A stretch of 64,000 nucleotides of DNA from Spirodela intermedia (GCA_902729315.2 LR746268.1:2039501-2103500), one strand, 5' to 3'; positions 36,515 through 48,432 are shown, counted from the first letter of the stretch. The notes: generated by a model from the sequence alone, not told the origin. Translations and numbers: made by a program.

Positions 36515-39500
36515 TTACCCCCTGCCACCTCTAGTGCTTTGTCCTCAAGGTGCAGGTTGCAACTTAGTTTGTTGACTCCCATGTGGCATCGAAGGAGGGA
36601 AGGTTTTATCAATAGATCAATAGTTATGAGCCCTAGGGGAATTGTCACACATCTAGGACTTTAGCTGATCACACCACTCATTGCGGATCAATGTCCAAGC
36701 TAGCAAGCATCAGTTGGCAATTATGTTGAAGTTCAAAAGCATGCTTGATTTATAAAATATGAAAAATAGAGAGAATTTGGGCTGTGGTAGGGAGGTCTAG
36801 GCAGTAGATTGTATGTTTTATGCACTCTAAGATCTTGAAGGGTCCAAAACAAATGGGGGTTAGCTTATTGGTCATTTTCCTTGCCAATGTCTTATGAGGT
36901 AGAGGAGCAATCTCAAATACTTAATCACCCACCTCAAACTCAATGTCTCATCATTAATGATCTACAAACTATTTCATTTGTATTTATGCTTGAGTCAAGT
37001 TCTTGATTCTGTCTAACATCTTGAGGAGGTCCACCAATGATGAGGGTTTCACTAACAGTGAACTAAAGTGAATGATCAGAGGTGGGTCCTTGCTATACAA
37101 TGCATGAAAAGGGGTGATCTAGAGGGGGCGATGAAAGGTTGAACTATACCACAACTTGGCCCAAGTGAGCCACTTACTCTATTGATGGGGCTTGCTAGAG
37201 GAGAAGCAGCACAAGAAAGTTTCTAAATATTTGTTGACTCATTCTATTTGACCATTTGTTTCAGGGTGGAATGTAGTGCTTTAGTTAAACCTAGTCCCTT
37301 GCAATCTATTGAGCAGTATCCAGAAATAGTGAAGGAAAATTTTCTCTCAATCTGAAATGATGGAACAAGAGATCCTATGTACCTAAATGATCTCTTGAAG
37401 GAAGACTTCAGCAATGTCTTTCGCCAAGTAGTGGTGTGTGTCACAAACTCCCAAACTTAGTTAATCTATCAACGACAACTAAAATAAAATTCTTATTGTG
37501 GGAGGGCAGTAAGCCCACAATGAAATCCATGGTAAGGTTATCCTACACTTAAGCATCGAAAGTGGTTGTAACAAGCCCATTAGTGAAAGTGACTTATCTT
37601 TGTGTTTCGGCATAATATACACGATGTTGTGGTAATCATTAAAGAGCTTAGATATGAGAAATGAGGTTGAGGATACTACCACATGCCCCTTGTGAAAGAG
37701 GATGCCACTAAATAGTGAAATGTGAGTTGTTGATGTCTCATCTTGTTAGGTAATATTTATGGTCTTATTGAACATTAGATCTTTAATTACATCATGACAA
37801 ATGCGTTACAAGTCTAGTGAAGGAAGATGAGTAGTTAACACTACTTGAAGTTTGCTAAGGGGGCCTTGCAAGATAAGATATTTGTAGTGGTATTTCTAAT
37901 CCAACCTTGTAACAAATCTCAAAGTCCTAGTAGATGAGCTTCAATATTTATTTTTTGGTATTGAGGTGGGGTTTACTATTGTTCCAACAAAAATTTAAGG
38001 TTGTAATGATTAGTAAAAATAATAAATCACTACCTAATGAGACAGTGCCACCACTTTTGGATTATGACAACTATTGTCATCAGTTCTTGCTCATATATGA
38101 GTTTGTGGGGACAAGGTATGACTATAATAAGAAATGAAGAGTTGTTTAACATGATAATTACACCCACACCTTGGCCAAGGCATGTGAAAAATTGAACAAT
38201 ATAAGGATAGGGGGTGAGCATATCACTATTTTCATCTTTTAGAATGGTTGCTCTTTGATGAGTTATTCATCATTAATTGTCCTTCAATAGATTGGTGATA
38301 GGACTGACGATACCCTACATATCTCACTATAAAACATCTATAATAACCAATGAGGCCTAAAAACCTTTCGAATTTTTTTAGTGTTGTGAGGAGATGGCCA
38401 CTACAACATTGCCTCTAACTTCTCTTCATCGGCTTCAACTTATTTTGTCATGACCCAATGGCCTAAGAACTTTCCTTTGTTGTAAGCGATGATGTATTTT
38501 TTCTATTGGCATGGAGCTAATGGTGATCTTGGACAATGAAAGTCAACCACATATACTCCTAATGCTACCTTCCCATAGCTTACTATATATTAAAATGTCG
38601 TCGAAGAAATTATAATAAATTAATGCACATAAGGTTTCAAATTTTGATTCATTAAGAACATGTTAATTGAACATTCTTGAGGCTGAATGGCATCACTAAG
38701 AATTTTTAGTGACTCTTGTGAGTCCTATACTCTACTTTAGTCATGTTATAGGTCATCAAAATTTTGATTTGATTTAGGGTTTGAAAGCAATCAACTACTC
38801 TAACTTGATTTAGGGTCCTATAATTAATACACAACCTCTAACCACAATCCTTCTTATGAAGTGAGTGTTGGGTTGGAAAAAGAACTTGTCAAGTATTGTA
38901 TGACTCCTGACTTAACAAATCACATATTAGGTGCTCCATCATGTCCTTCATATGATGGTAGTAAAAGGGCAACACATTAATTGTTTGCACTCTTACGAGG
39001 TAAATTACATGGTTAACCTCATGAGGAGAGGGTAGAGTGCTGATTAAGGTAAATACTTGTGAGAATTTTGACTTGAATTGCTCTATGCAGACACATGGTG
39101 TTTTTGATGCTGACTCTACTAATTCTAATATGTTGTCTTGAATGTCATTGCCCTTACTTTTGAAATTCCTCCTTGCTTCAATCCCTAGAGTTGCTATTAT
39201 TATTACTTCAAACTCATAGTTTGGTTTCTATTCCAATACTATCATTGTAGTATTAAAAGGATCAAGTTCATCCTAAAAAATGGTTTTGAGGAATAGATTT
39301 GTGCTACTTAATGATGTATCTCCCTACAATGTTAAACTTTTATTGTAAATTTTAAATTTCATGATAAATAGTCTCTAGTAAATCATGGTGTATCTCAAAG
39401 TGAGCAACAATTGGATGTTAAGGATAAGGTTTTGATTATGTAGTTTGAGAGGGAGGAAACCTCATACATTTATCTTGGGTTGACCTTCAGTTGTAATTCT

Positions 39501-40303
39501 TTGAATAATTATACAGAAATGAAGTTGTGGTGGTTACTCCAAAGTCATTTAATATAATGACAAGTGAATAGAGGTTAGGTAAAACACCATGAGAAATAAA
39601 TAAATAAATTTTCTATTACTTTAGTCTAATTCTTATTTTTTATATATGAGTGTGTCGACAAAGGTTTAATCTTCTTAAAGACCTCACCCTTCACAAGCAT
39701 GTCTACGTTCTCAACTCCACATGCTTTAACTCAAACTACTCTCCACTCACAACTTAAGTATCTTAAGGCCTGATGAAGAGCATCAACCTTTGAAATATCA
39801 CATTTTGAATCATTGAAGTTGAATGTAAGATTGATACAACTTTCTATTCTCATTTAAATTTCATGGTTGTTGAACCTTGATAAATAAAGAATGAAAGCTC
39901 ATTGGAGCATACATAGTCATTGTAGAGATATATTTATTTGTTAATTTTTCTTCTTCATAAGCTTTTCTCTTTTATTCTTCAATGTTCTTCGATCTTTCAT
40001 GTCTTAGCGACTTATCATGTAGATTCAAAAATCTTTATGTTACTCAATATGAGTAACAAAGGCCTTTGTTTGTTCCTTAGTTTGAAGCTCATTATTCTCT
40101 CATATTTTGCATTTGAAACTTAGCCTAGAGATTTGTATTTTGTCAACAAACGTCTTCATTGTTGGGTGAGTCCAAATAAGCTCATTTAGTTTGTCATTAT
40201 CTTCACATATTCTGTCAACATGTCGCCTCTAAAATGTGTGGGAATGACACCTCTCTTTTCGTAATTTCTTAAATGTTTTCTTGCATACACTTCTAATGTG
40301 TCA

Positions 40304-40680
40304 TTGTACAAATTTCGAGTTCAATCTTCCATATATTTCTCCATTGAGGTTTTTAACTTGTTGTCATTCAAGTTTTAAGTTTGAATCTTACACCTGACTT
40401 AATACTTCTTGACTTTTTAAGTGTTTTTCTTATTGAGATTTTTGAATTATCGTCATTCAAGTTTTGAGTTTGAATCATACACTTGACTTAATGTTTCAGA
40501 ATTTTCTAAATATTTTTCTTGCTAAGGCTTCCCACTTATCATCCTTTAGATTTTAAGTTCAAATCCTACACTTAACTTAATATTTTATGACTTTCTAAGT
40601 GTTTTTCTTGCTCAAATCTATAATTTGAATCCTATCAATGACTTTAATATTTCAATATTTTTTAAATATTTCATCACATG
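40304..40680. repeat. 89-bp tandem repeat inside the gypsy element, about four copies
   Basis: Units start at 40363, 40452 and 40541 (period 89) with GTCATTCAAGTTTTGAGTTT-like sequence followed by GAATCCTACACTTGACTTAA-like sequence. More diverged partial copies lie on both sides. Confidence 0.85.
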
Positions 40681-42171
40681 CATTAGCACTGAATTATTAT
40701 ACTTAGACATAAACTCTATGATGTCACATTAATTCCAACATAGAATATATCATAGAATAACTATTTGGATTCATTTGTTAATCATTGGTAACACAAGCAT
40801 AAATATTATACATCTTGAATATTTATAAAAAATATTAAACCTTTAATACAAGCTCTCATGAAATATATTAAATATTCCATAAATATGTAGTAAATAAAAT
40901 TTTACATGTAATATCAAAATCAATAGTATTAATAGTAGATCATATCATTAGAGTCCCTTTTAGCTTTTGTTTCCTAAGGATTGTTCTTCCCATAATTGAG
41001 TTGAGAGAGACTTTTGTTGTCATAGTGGAGATCATGTCTCTAATTTTAGGGGGTACTTGTGAACCTTGGTGTGCTCTTTTTTATTGTTGTCTAACTCACT
41101 AATGATAAGAATTCGCAACTCATTTCTACAATAATGAATCAAAAGGAATTTTTTGTCACAACGAAAATAGAGTTGTTTTGACCATTGCTCTTCTAGTTTA
41201 GCATTGGTCAATTTGACCTACCTTTGTTGTACTTTCAGCCTTATCTACTCTTGTCCACTAATTAGTTGAAGCCCCATGCTACTCTTGTAAATAGCTTTGG
41301 AGTGGTTATGGTTTACTCGTTGATTGGTCACAATGATAATAAGTGGTGGTATGCTTGGTAGGAATAGTCTATTCTATCTAGATGTAGGATCTTAAACACA
41401 CCAAAATAGTGTCTTAAAGCTCCCTCTATCTTTCTGACCCCATAGCTTCATGAGTCACATCTATGTCTTTTGTGTCATGTTCATAACTTCTATCAAGCTT
41501 GTTGGGTTAAACATACTCATCTCAATTAAAAATTTGAGCTTCAACCCTTTAGTAAAAGTGTTTTTCATTACTACAAGTAACTTAGAGATTAATGTAGATA
41601 AAAATTTGTAATTTCATCAAAATTCAGCCACTATCTCCTTTTGTGCCAATCATAGGAAATTTTGATAAATAAAAACTTTTGTCCTAAATGGCTCCAAATT
41701 ACTAGAGTAGTTAGGTCTTATAACTTGTCAGTCATGAAAGGGGTGATGGGCCTCCACCCTATATACTAAATGCATCATTTCTAGCCTCATCATAACATAG
41801 TATATATGGTCACACTATGTGGTGTTGGTGAGCTTAAAGAAAAGCTCTATTATGAATATTCACCTAATAGGGTTATCAACCATGAATATTAGGATGTTAA
41901 TGTTGGTTGCAACATGTTGCTCATGGGTGATTGCTCTTGATTCTAGAGTCTCTTGTCAGCCACAACCCATCAAAGGAATCTTCCAACTTTCTAAGGATCT
42001 CTCATGCATTTTCAAAGTTTTGAGGCACTATGTGAGATGACTTAAGAGAGGTGCAATGTTATGCTTTGTCTATCTTATGTGACCGTTTATGGTATCCATT
42101 TTCATTTCTACTATATCCACTTGCTAAAAGGGGGGGGAAGGTATGTTGAGCATCTTTCATCATGACCCATA

Positions 42172-42183
42172 GCTCTAATACCA
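42172..42183 (-). other. Primer-binding site for initiator Met tRNA
   Basis: The minus strand reads TGGTATTAGAGC, one mismatch from the usual TGGTATCAGAGC complementary to the 3' end of initiator tRNA-Met. It is five bases from the LTR edge, which sets both the strand and the 5' LTR. Confidence 0.85.
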
Positions 42184-42188
42184 GGCTT

Positions 42189-42514
42189 TGAAGACTTTGT
42201 AGTTAAAATAAGGGATGGTTAATAAGGGGGAATATTCTAAATGAAAAGATAATATAAATATCTGATAACGGCCAGTGCATGTCCCACTCCACCTAGAGTG
42301 GTCACAAGGGCGCTTTAACTCTACCCTATTCTAGACAAATAAAATCTCTCCCTCCCCCCATTTGTTTCCCCTAACTATATATAGCGTAAGTTCTAGAATC
42401 AAAGGGAGGGAGAGCCCTCTATAAATAATACACCCCCCACTATAGGTTTGCTACCTTTTTCTCTTTTGAGAATACACACAATAGATTGGCTTATTAATCC
42501 CTAAGTGTTGTACA
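42189..42514 (-). repeat. 5' LTR of the Ty3/gypsy element
   Basis: On the minus strand it starts TGTACAACAC and ends in TCA next to the primer-binding site. It is homologous to 36195-36514. The divergence between the two LTRs indicates an old insertion. I saw no target-site duplication. Confidence 0.85.
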
Positions 42515-44080
42515 AAGTAGCAACATTGTTGACTTTCTGTATTTTTGAGAACTTGAGGTCATTCCTCATGTGAAGGTCAACATCAGTCCACCTTTTATAC
42601 ATTAGGCACATGTAAAGTATGGAGATTAGCAGGCCTAATTTGGTGTTATATGTGTGTTGTTTAGTGATTGATACCAATTGACTCCCTCAAGATAGAGTCA
42701 ACCTTAAGAATAGTCAACTAAGTGTCTGATATGTTATCTCAATAATCTTGATTTTTGATCTCTCCACAACATGAGTTGAATAGTCATTGAGGCTTTTAGA
42801 CAAACTATGCTCCTTTGAGATCTTGACAATTCTTAGGGCTACTTGCCAATTTTTTTATGGCCTCCTCAAATGTTCTTTAAAATATGAATTGTATGAAGGC
42901 TATTGACTCACCACAATCTCAAAAACATGACGTCATTTGTCAATGAAGATCAAAGGCTATTTATAAATTAAATATATTTTATTTTGGAGTCAAATTCAAT
43001 GGACCTAATCAGGTCATTTTTGCTAGAGTATCAACCAAATGATGAGTATTGTGCCCAAGTATCAAGATTAGTAAGTCACATTGGATGGTATGTGTATCTT
43101 TTAGCATCAACATTAAGAGGAAGGTCAATGAATAGTCAAAATGATATGTAGTAGATTGAGACAAGGCCTTAACATCTTTTAGATAAAATGTCAATTCTTT
43201 TGAGATCTGGTTGATTCTCATGAGTGGCCATCAATACCAGTGTAGCATCTTTAGGTGCTCTTAAAAGATTGGAATAGTCCAAGTGTCATTGACCTACCCC
43301 AACCTTAGAATGTTGAAGTTATTCTTCATATGGAGCTCAATGTTTAGTCGACTTCCGATGTATTGAGTGTAGATGAAGTTTCAAGATCTTTGGGACAAAA
43401 AGTTAACTCCCTCTAGATCATGTTGGTTCTCATGTATGCCTATTGATACCCAAATGTCTAAAATCATTGAAGAAAAGATATACCCTATTTCTATTTTATG
43501 GTAAATTGCAAGAGGAAACAACAAAAAAATAGGATCCTGCAGCCATATGAGGAGCAAGGGGCCCCCACATCCTTGCAGTTGATAGTACTAAAAGATGATC
43601 AGATGGGGGGGGGAAGGGGAACAGGTTTGGCAGCTACTTCTTGGCCCAAACATGCTAGGCCGAGTTTTTGACTGGGCCTATTGGATGGACCTACTTATGG
43701 CCTTTAGAAGCCCATAGAGAGGGGATTCCAATTAAATCATAGCCATGTGAAAATATAATTTTATTCATTTAAAAGCCTTTTTTTCTCGTAGAAACTTTTG
43801 ATATATACTTATTATTTAATTATTTAATTATTTAATATTATGAACTAGATAACCATTAACTTATTCATTATTTATTATTATATACTCATATTATACATAT
43901 GAAATAATAATATTTCTTGGGATGATTTAATAGTAATAAATTAGTTGATATTATAACTTAGTTAATTGCTAACAATTTCTGTGAAACCTTGTCTTCTAAT
44001 TATGAATCATTCAAATGGTACATTTTTTTATGAGGGTGATCCCGTTGAGGGACTCCGCAGTTGCCTACATTTTGTTCTAC
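42515..44080. other. AT-rich region with diverged repeated phrases, no gene
   Basis: About 42530-43480 contains repeated phrases such as GTTGACTCCCTC / GTTAACTCCCTC and GGTTGATTCTCATGAG / GTTGGTTCTCATGTA, together with ATTGATACC-type motifs. This suggests an old tandem array of a few hundred bases per unit. 43760-43960 is extremely AT-rich. Confidence 0.4.
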
Positions 44081-44082
44081 AT

Positions 44083-44090
44083 TATAAATA
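44083..44090 (+). promoter_or_regulatory. Putative TATA box of the SAUR gene
   Basis: TATAAATA about 390 bases before the SAUR ATG, followed by a GA-rich leader (44210-44230). The long leader makes the assignment tentative. Confidence 0.4.
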
Positions 44091-44477
44091 ATCGCCCCCA
44101 AAATAATATTATAATTATTCGGCCGCGTCGTTGACTCGGCAAGCGGGGGACCCAGTAAAGGGCGAAACGGTAGCAGGAAGGAACAATTTGCCGCGTTCGT
44201 CTATGTCAGACTGAGAGAGAGAGAGGGAGAGATGGAGAATTAAGCCCGTCGATCTAGAATTGGACGGGGGATCAAGACGGAAATCCCAAACGCGGTCATG
44301 GTGGGCGCCGCCACCAATCTCAACGGCTCTCTGACCTCCCGTTGGGCCTCTGAAAGCTGTCTCTGTGTCTCTATATTCATGCACTTCTGACCTTGCTTCT
44401 TCAGTCCGTTATCTCTCTCGTCCGCAAGCTCCGACCGGATCAACCATACCTCCGCCGCCGGGGTCCTCTCTCACCCA

Positions 44478-44921
44478 ATGGCCCCCACGCGCCCCCTCTC
44501 CGTCTATGACGACGAGCCCTTCCCCGGGGCCGCCGCCGGCTGCTGTGTCCCCCTTCCCCGGCGGTCCTTCTCCCTCGGCTACCGCCCCCTCGCCTCAGAC
44601 GGCGGCGACCTCGGGTCACCGGCGGCGGCGGTGACCATTGTGGCGGGGAAGGAGAGGAGGGAGTTCCTGGTGGAGCCGCAGGTCCTGGAGAGCGACGCCT
44701 TCAAGGTCCTCCTGGGCTTGGCGGGGTCAAGGAGGACCGGGGACAAGGAGGTTGGCCGCCGGAGCAGGAATAAGCGAGGTGGAAGAGGCGGGCCCGTCTT
44801 CGTTGGGGTCGACTCCATCTTCTTCGAGCATATGCTCTGGCTCGCAGAGAACGGCGCCGCCGCCTCGCTGCCCCGGCGAGATCTGGAGGACATCATCGAC
44901 TTCTACTCCCACGAGCTCTGA
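44478..44921 (+). CDS. SAUR-family auxin-responsive protein
   Basis: Intronless, 147 aa, like most SAUR genes. The SAUR core is visible as VTIVAGKERREFLVEPQVLE with SDAFKVLLGLA (about residues 52-82), and VFVGVDSIFFEHMLWLAENG (about 107-126). The tail DLEDIIDFYSHEL is typical of one SAUR subgroup. Between the two halves sits a basic insert, about 83-106 (RRTGDKEVGRRSRNKRGGRG), longer than in most members. Family members act at the plasma membrane or in the cytosol, several by inhibiting PP2C.D phosphatases to promote cell expansion; whether this one does is inference. The gene is GC-rich and converges on the Cys-repeat gene with about 370 bases between stop codons. No auxin-response element was assigned. 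Confidence 0.85.
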   Translation: MAPTRPLSVYDDEPFPGAAAGCCVPLPRRSFSLGYRPLASDGGDLGSPAAAVTIVAGKERREFLVEPQVLESDAFKVLLGLAGSRRTGDKEVGRRSRNKRGGRGGPVFVGVDSIFFEHMLWLAENGAAASLPRRDLEDIIDFYSHEL

Positions 44922-45290
44922 CCGCCGGCGCCGGCCTTCCTTCCGCCGCTGCCTGCGTATTCCCTCCCTCTGTTTTAGACAGGCTCCGACTTGTGTGGAA
45001 TCTGTGATCTTTTTTATGATGGGAGTCTGTCGATTGTCCACTGTATGTTATACTCTACTTACTACAAGTTCGTTCCGAAAAAAGCAGAAATGGCATAATC
45101 AAGAGCTTTCCACCAGCGATTATTTACATTACACGAACATGAATGATCTGACATACCAGATCACACCTGCAGATAATTCAATTCCCCCCTCCCCACCGAC
45201 GGGGGAACAAGGAAAGAAATCATGAAGAAAAAACAAAAGAAAGTTTGTGCAATCTGAATCTAAATCCTTCCGATGGGTAGACTCCCATCT
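44922..45290. other. Convergent 3' region between SAUR and the Cys-repeat gene
   Basis: Both genes end here, so the stretch holds their 3' UTRs. I found no clear polyadenylation signal for either strand. Confidence 0.5.
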
Positions 45291-47105
45291 TCAGGTTGCC
45301 TCATCCTGCGGCCCGAGGTCAGCATCAATGGCGTTCCTCAGGTCGCCTCCGAACAGCGACAGCAGGCCGCCCCCGTGCACCCGCCCCTCCGGTAGAGCGA
45401 ACTTGAGGCTGTTCCTTCCGCTGTCCTTCGCGTCGTCAACACCGCCGTCGGAGGAGCCGGAGGCGGGTCTCATCCATGGAGGCAGTGACAGGAGGAGCTG
45501 CCTCCTCCCGGCCGTGATCGCCGGGGACTCGGCGGTGCCGGAGAGGGTGCTGATGGCGGAGGAGCAGCCGTTGTCCATGCTGCTCCTCGTCGTGGCAGAG
45601 GCGGACCCGACGACGACCCCTCGGAAGAGCTCCTCCGCCTGGTTTGCCGCCTGGTTCGCCGCCATGCTCCCGTGGGCGGCGCAGAGCCCGCTCCTCCCCC
45701 TGGCGAACTTCTCGCACCCAGTTGCCCAGCTGCACCGCTTCCCGCCGCCGTGCGCCTTGCAGAAGTCCGTGCTCCCCTGCGCGCTCTTCCCGCAGCCCTC
45801 CGACCTGCACCGCCGCCCTCCGCCGTGCTTCACGCAGCAGTCCGTCCGCCCCCGCGCGCTCCTGGTGCAGCCCGGCACGGCACATCGTTTGCCACCGCCG
45901 TGCGCCACGCAGTAGTCTGTGCCGCCGTGCACGCTCTTGGGGCAGACCCCGCCGCCCTCGAAGAGGCAGCGCTTGCCCCCGCCGTGGGCCTTGCAGAGCG
46001 CCGTGCTGCCCTCGGCGCCCTTGGTGCAGCCCTCGAAGACGCACCGCCGCCCACCGCCGTGGGCCTTGCAGTGCATGGTGCTCCCCTGGGCACCCTTCCC
46101 GCAGCCCGGAAACTGGCATCGCCGCCCGCCGCCGTGCGAGATGCACAGCCCTGCTTTCCCCTCGGCGCTCCTGGCGCACCCATCCACGCGGCAACGCTTG
46201 CCGCCGCCGTGCCGGATGCAGAACCCCGACCGCCCGCGGGCAGCCCTCCGGCACCCCGGGTGACCGCAGCGGCTGCCGCCGCCGTGGGCAATGCAGAGCT
46301 CGGTCTTCCCCTCGGCGCTCTTGGTGCACCCCAGCTGCTGGCACCGGCGCCCGCCGCCGTGGGCCTTGCAGTAGGCCGTCCTGCACTCGGCACCCTTGTT
46401 GCACCCGGGCTTCTGGCACCGCTGCCCCCCCCCGTGGGCAATGCACAGGCCCGACGCCCCCCTTGCCCCTTTGGGACACCCGTTGAACCTGCACTTCTTC
46501 GGGCGGTGGTGGCGCCGCCTGGCATCAGGACCACCCACCTCATCGCCCCAAAGAGAGCTCTCACTTACCTCATCGGCGCCACTAATCGTCTCCTCCTGTG
46601 TGGTGGTTCTGCTCTCCGACCCCCCCGGCGCCATGATCAGGCCTGACGTGTACCCTCCGAATTTCCTCCTGGGTAATGCCCAGATCCCATCGACGGCTGT
46701 CTCCGACGAGCTCCTCTCACCCCTCTCACTGGTAGCCTGCTGCGCCTGATCGAAGAGAGAGATGGAGCTCTGGCTGCTCGGCGCAATGGACAGTTCAAGG
46801 TCTCCGCCGTCTCTCCCATGCCCGAGTTTCAGACCTCTCCCCGAATCAAGATCCACGCCATTTGAGGGATTCTTCAGCCTGCTACTCTTGGTGGCGGCTT
46901 CGGCTCCACAAAAGCCACCAACGGCGGAGGAGCTCGGTGTCGGGCCCAGACCGAGGACCAGCCTGCAGCCGTCGTCCTCTGCAGAGAGCGAAGCACGAGG
47001 TCCATAGCCAAAGCAGTCCAGACGGAGATCTGTGCCGCCGAGATGATCATCTCCCCTGGGGCGTGCGGGCCGGTTGACCAGGAGATCGTTCATGTTGAGA
47101 TTCAT
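45291..47105 (-). CDS. Protein with eleven Cys/His repeats (WRKY19-like / loricrin-like plant family)
   Basis: One 604-aa open frame. Residues about 205-485 hold eleven tandem units of roughly 25 aa with pattern C-x3/4-C-x10/11-C-x2-H followed by GGG and a basic residue (for example CQQLGCTKSAEGKTELC then IAHGGG). The regular Cys and His suggest one metal ion per unit, which is inference. Similar proteins in plant databases carry the names WRKY transcription factor 19-like or loricrin-like. No WRKY domain is present here. The N-terminal 200 residues are Ser/Gly-rich with acidic and LDLDSGRGLKLG-type stretches, and the C-terminus is low-complexity. The ATG at 47105 is chosen because MNLNMNDLL begins the family-like N-terminus. 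Another ATG four bases upstream opens an overlapping frame of about 20 codons. A CTGCAG acceptor-like site ends at 47115, so an intron in the leader is likely. Confidence 0.85.
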   Translation of the reverse strand: MNLNMNDLLVNRPARPRGDDHLGGTDLRLDCFGYGPRASLSAEDDGCRLVLGLGPTPSSSAVGGFCGAEAATKSSRLKNPSNGVDLDSGRGLKLGHGRDGGDLELSIAPSSQSSISLFDQAQQATSERGERSSSETAVDGIWALPRRKFGGYTSGLIMAPGGSESRTTTQEETISGADEVSESSLWGDEVGGPDARRRHHRPKKCRFNGCPKGARGASGLCIAHGGGQRCQKPGCNKGAECRTAYCKAHGGGRRCQQLGCTKSAEGKTELCIAHGGGSRCGHPGCRRAARGRSGFCIRHGGGKRCRVDGCARSAEGKAGLCISHGGGRRCQFPGCGKGAQGSTMHCKAHGGGRRCVFEGCTKGAEGSTALCKAHGGGKRCLFEGGGVCPKSVHGGTDYCVAHGGGKRCAVPGCTRSARGRTDCCVKHGGGRRCRSEGCGKSAQGSTDFCKAHGGGKRCSWATGCEKFARGRSGLCAAHGSMAANQAANQAEELFRGVVVGSASATTRSSMDNGCSSAISTLSGTAESPAITAGRRQLLLSLPPWMRPASGSSDGGVDDAKDSGRNSLKFALPEGRVHGGGLLSLFGGDLRNAIDADLGPQDEAT

Positions 47106-48432
47106 TCATGAAATCTGCAGCGGGCACAGCTGCTGCGACCAGGGAGGGCAGAGTCTTCTTCCTTACGAACCTCCATAAAGTTCATCGACCCTGGGAAGAA
47201 GACCAGATATGCGTCAGAGGGAAAGAAAAAAAAAGAAAAAAACTGATCTTTCGGATTAAACCCAACACATTTCAGACCGGAAGCCAATAAATTATGAGGG
47301 GTCAGCTATCAATCAAAAGATCCAATGATCAAACTAATTGGAGCTTTTTATTGGAGACGGAGACAGGCATTTGAAGGGCCCCATGATTGACTTTCTATAC
47401 CAAAACTTTGTAATCTTCTGAGGTAATCGCGCATGGGAAAATAAAAAGGAGCTCATTGGCCATCGGATACCCTAAAACTGTAATATTTTCATCATGTGGC
47501 ATATTATCCAATCATTCAAGGAACAAGAGGATGATCTCTGTGAAATGCATGAACTGAAGCACCAAACCGAAGAACGATAATCCCACAAGGACCTGCCGTA
47601 AATAGAAACGACAGATGTTGATGTTTAAATCATGGATAACCTCCCACCAGCACAAGAGGTGAGGGAAGGGCAGCTCGATTCAAGAAATCAATCGCTCAAA
47701 ACAGTCCAGGATGAGACTAAAAATTCTTCACTTAGATCGTAGACTCGAGACTGAGAAGCCTCTGAATGTGGATGGGATCTCGTGTGGATAGAACAGATGT
47801 CTCTAGCACAACCCCCCACCTAAATCTGGCATGGCTCGATAATTCAGATGCACGAGAAATCGGAAGAGATCATAAGAAGAGATGAATCAAAGCAAATCCA
47901 GACAGAGGAACCGAGAATTTCGTGAAGCAGACATGAGTAAATCACAGATATAAAAATTTCCGAAAAAAGAGGGATAATCATACGTATGGTAACAGAACTG
48001 TCGGAAAGAAACAACGATTCAAGACAATAAGGAGCGGGTTTGAGGCTGTCAAGAGCCCCAACCCCAGTTCCCAGTCGCCTGGATCCCAAGCGGGTGAGCA
48101 AGTTCTAACAAATGGACACAGAAAGCAGCCCTTCAAGCATCAAAGAAGATTGCACGAGCTCCGTCGAAATCTACAAGACGAAGATCACAGAGAGGGAAAA
48201 TGGACGAAACCCATGACCACCACCAGGACCTGAGAGGAATTCACGGCACCCATGTCGTCCCAAGGAGCTTCTTCCCGTCGCGTGACAAGTGGGGAAGGAC
48301 CACAGACCGCGCCTGCGCGGTGTCTGTAGGAAAGGAGAGAGAGCGAGAGAGAAGAAACCAGTGGCGAGTGAAAAGAGCGCAGAGGAGGGAGGGAAAAAAA
48401 CGAGGGGGTGCGCCTACGAGTGTCGGAAACTA
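47106..48432 (-). other. Leader and probable leader intron of the Cys-repeat gene
   Basis: No coding sequence recognised. It lies between a good TATA box and the ATG. A splice acceptor-like CTGCAG sits at 47120-47115, so most of the stretch is probably 5' UTR intron. I could not choose a donor. Confidence 0.4.

Larger units (their letters stand above)
36195..42514 (-). mobile_element. Decayed Ty3/gypsy LTR retrotransposon
   Basis: Two related LTRs (36195-36514 and 42189-42514) flank a 5.7-kb interior whose coding sense is minus. Pol traces appear in the expected order. Reverse transcriptase: the RLCINYRTLNQ block near 38830 and FFDDILIYS near 38590, standing for the usual DYRALN and YxDD boxes. 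Integrase: FHPETNGQIE then VNKYLETFLCCF near 37270-37200, and TPFHALYSKDPP near 37090. The C-terminal GPFKILE region is near 36850. Stops and frameshifts are frequent. A primer-binding site lies at 42172-42183, next to the 5' LTR. The element starts about 170 bases after the PUS3 stop codon, close to that gene's 3' end. Gag could not be recognised; that part is AT-rich and contains a tandem repeat. Confidence 0.9.

Noticed and set aside
44365-45225. Plus-strand frames of 89 and 195 codons over the SAUR gene
   Set aside because: They are frame-shifted shadows of the SAUR coding sequence and leader; only 44478-44921 has SAUR motifs.
45436-46646. Long open frames on both strands overlapping the Cys-repeat gene
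   Set aside because: They are Arg/Ala/Pro-rich shadows of a GC-rich repeat array. Only the 604-aa frame has regular Cys and His.
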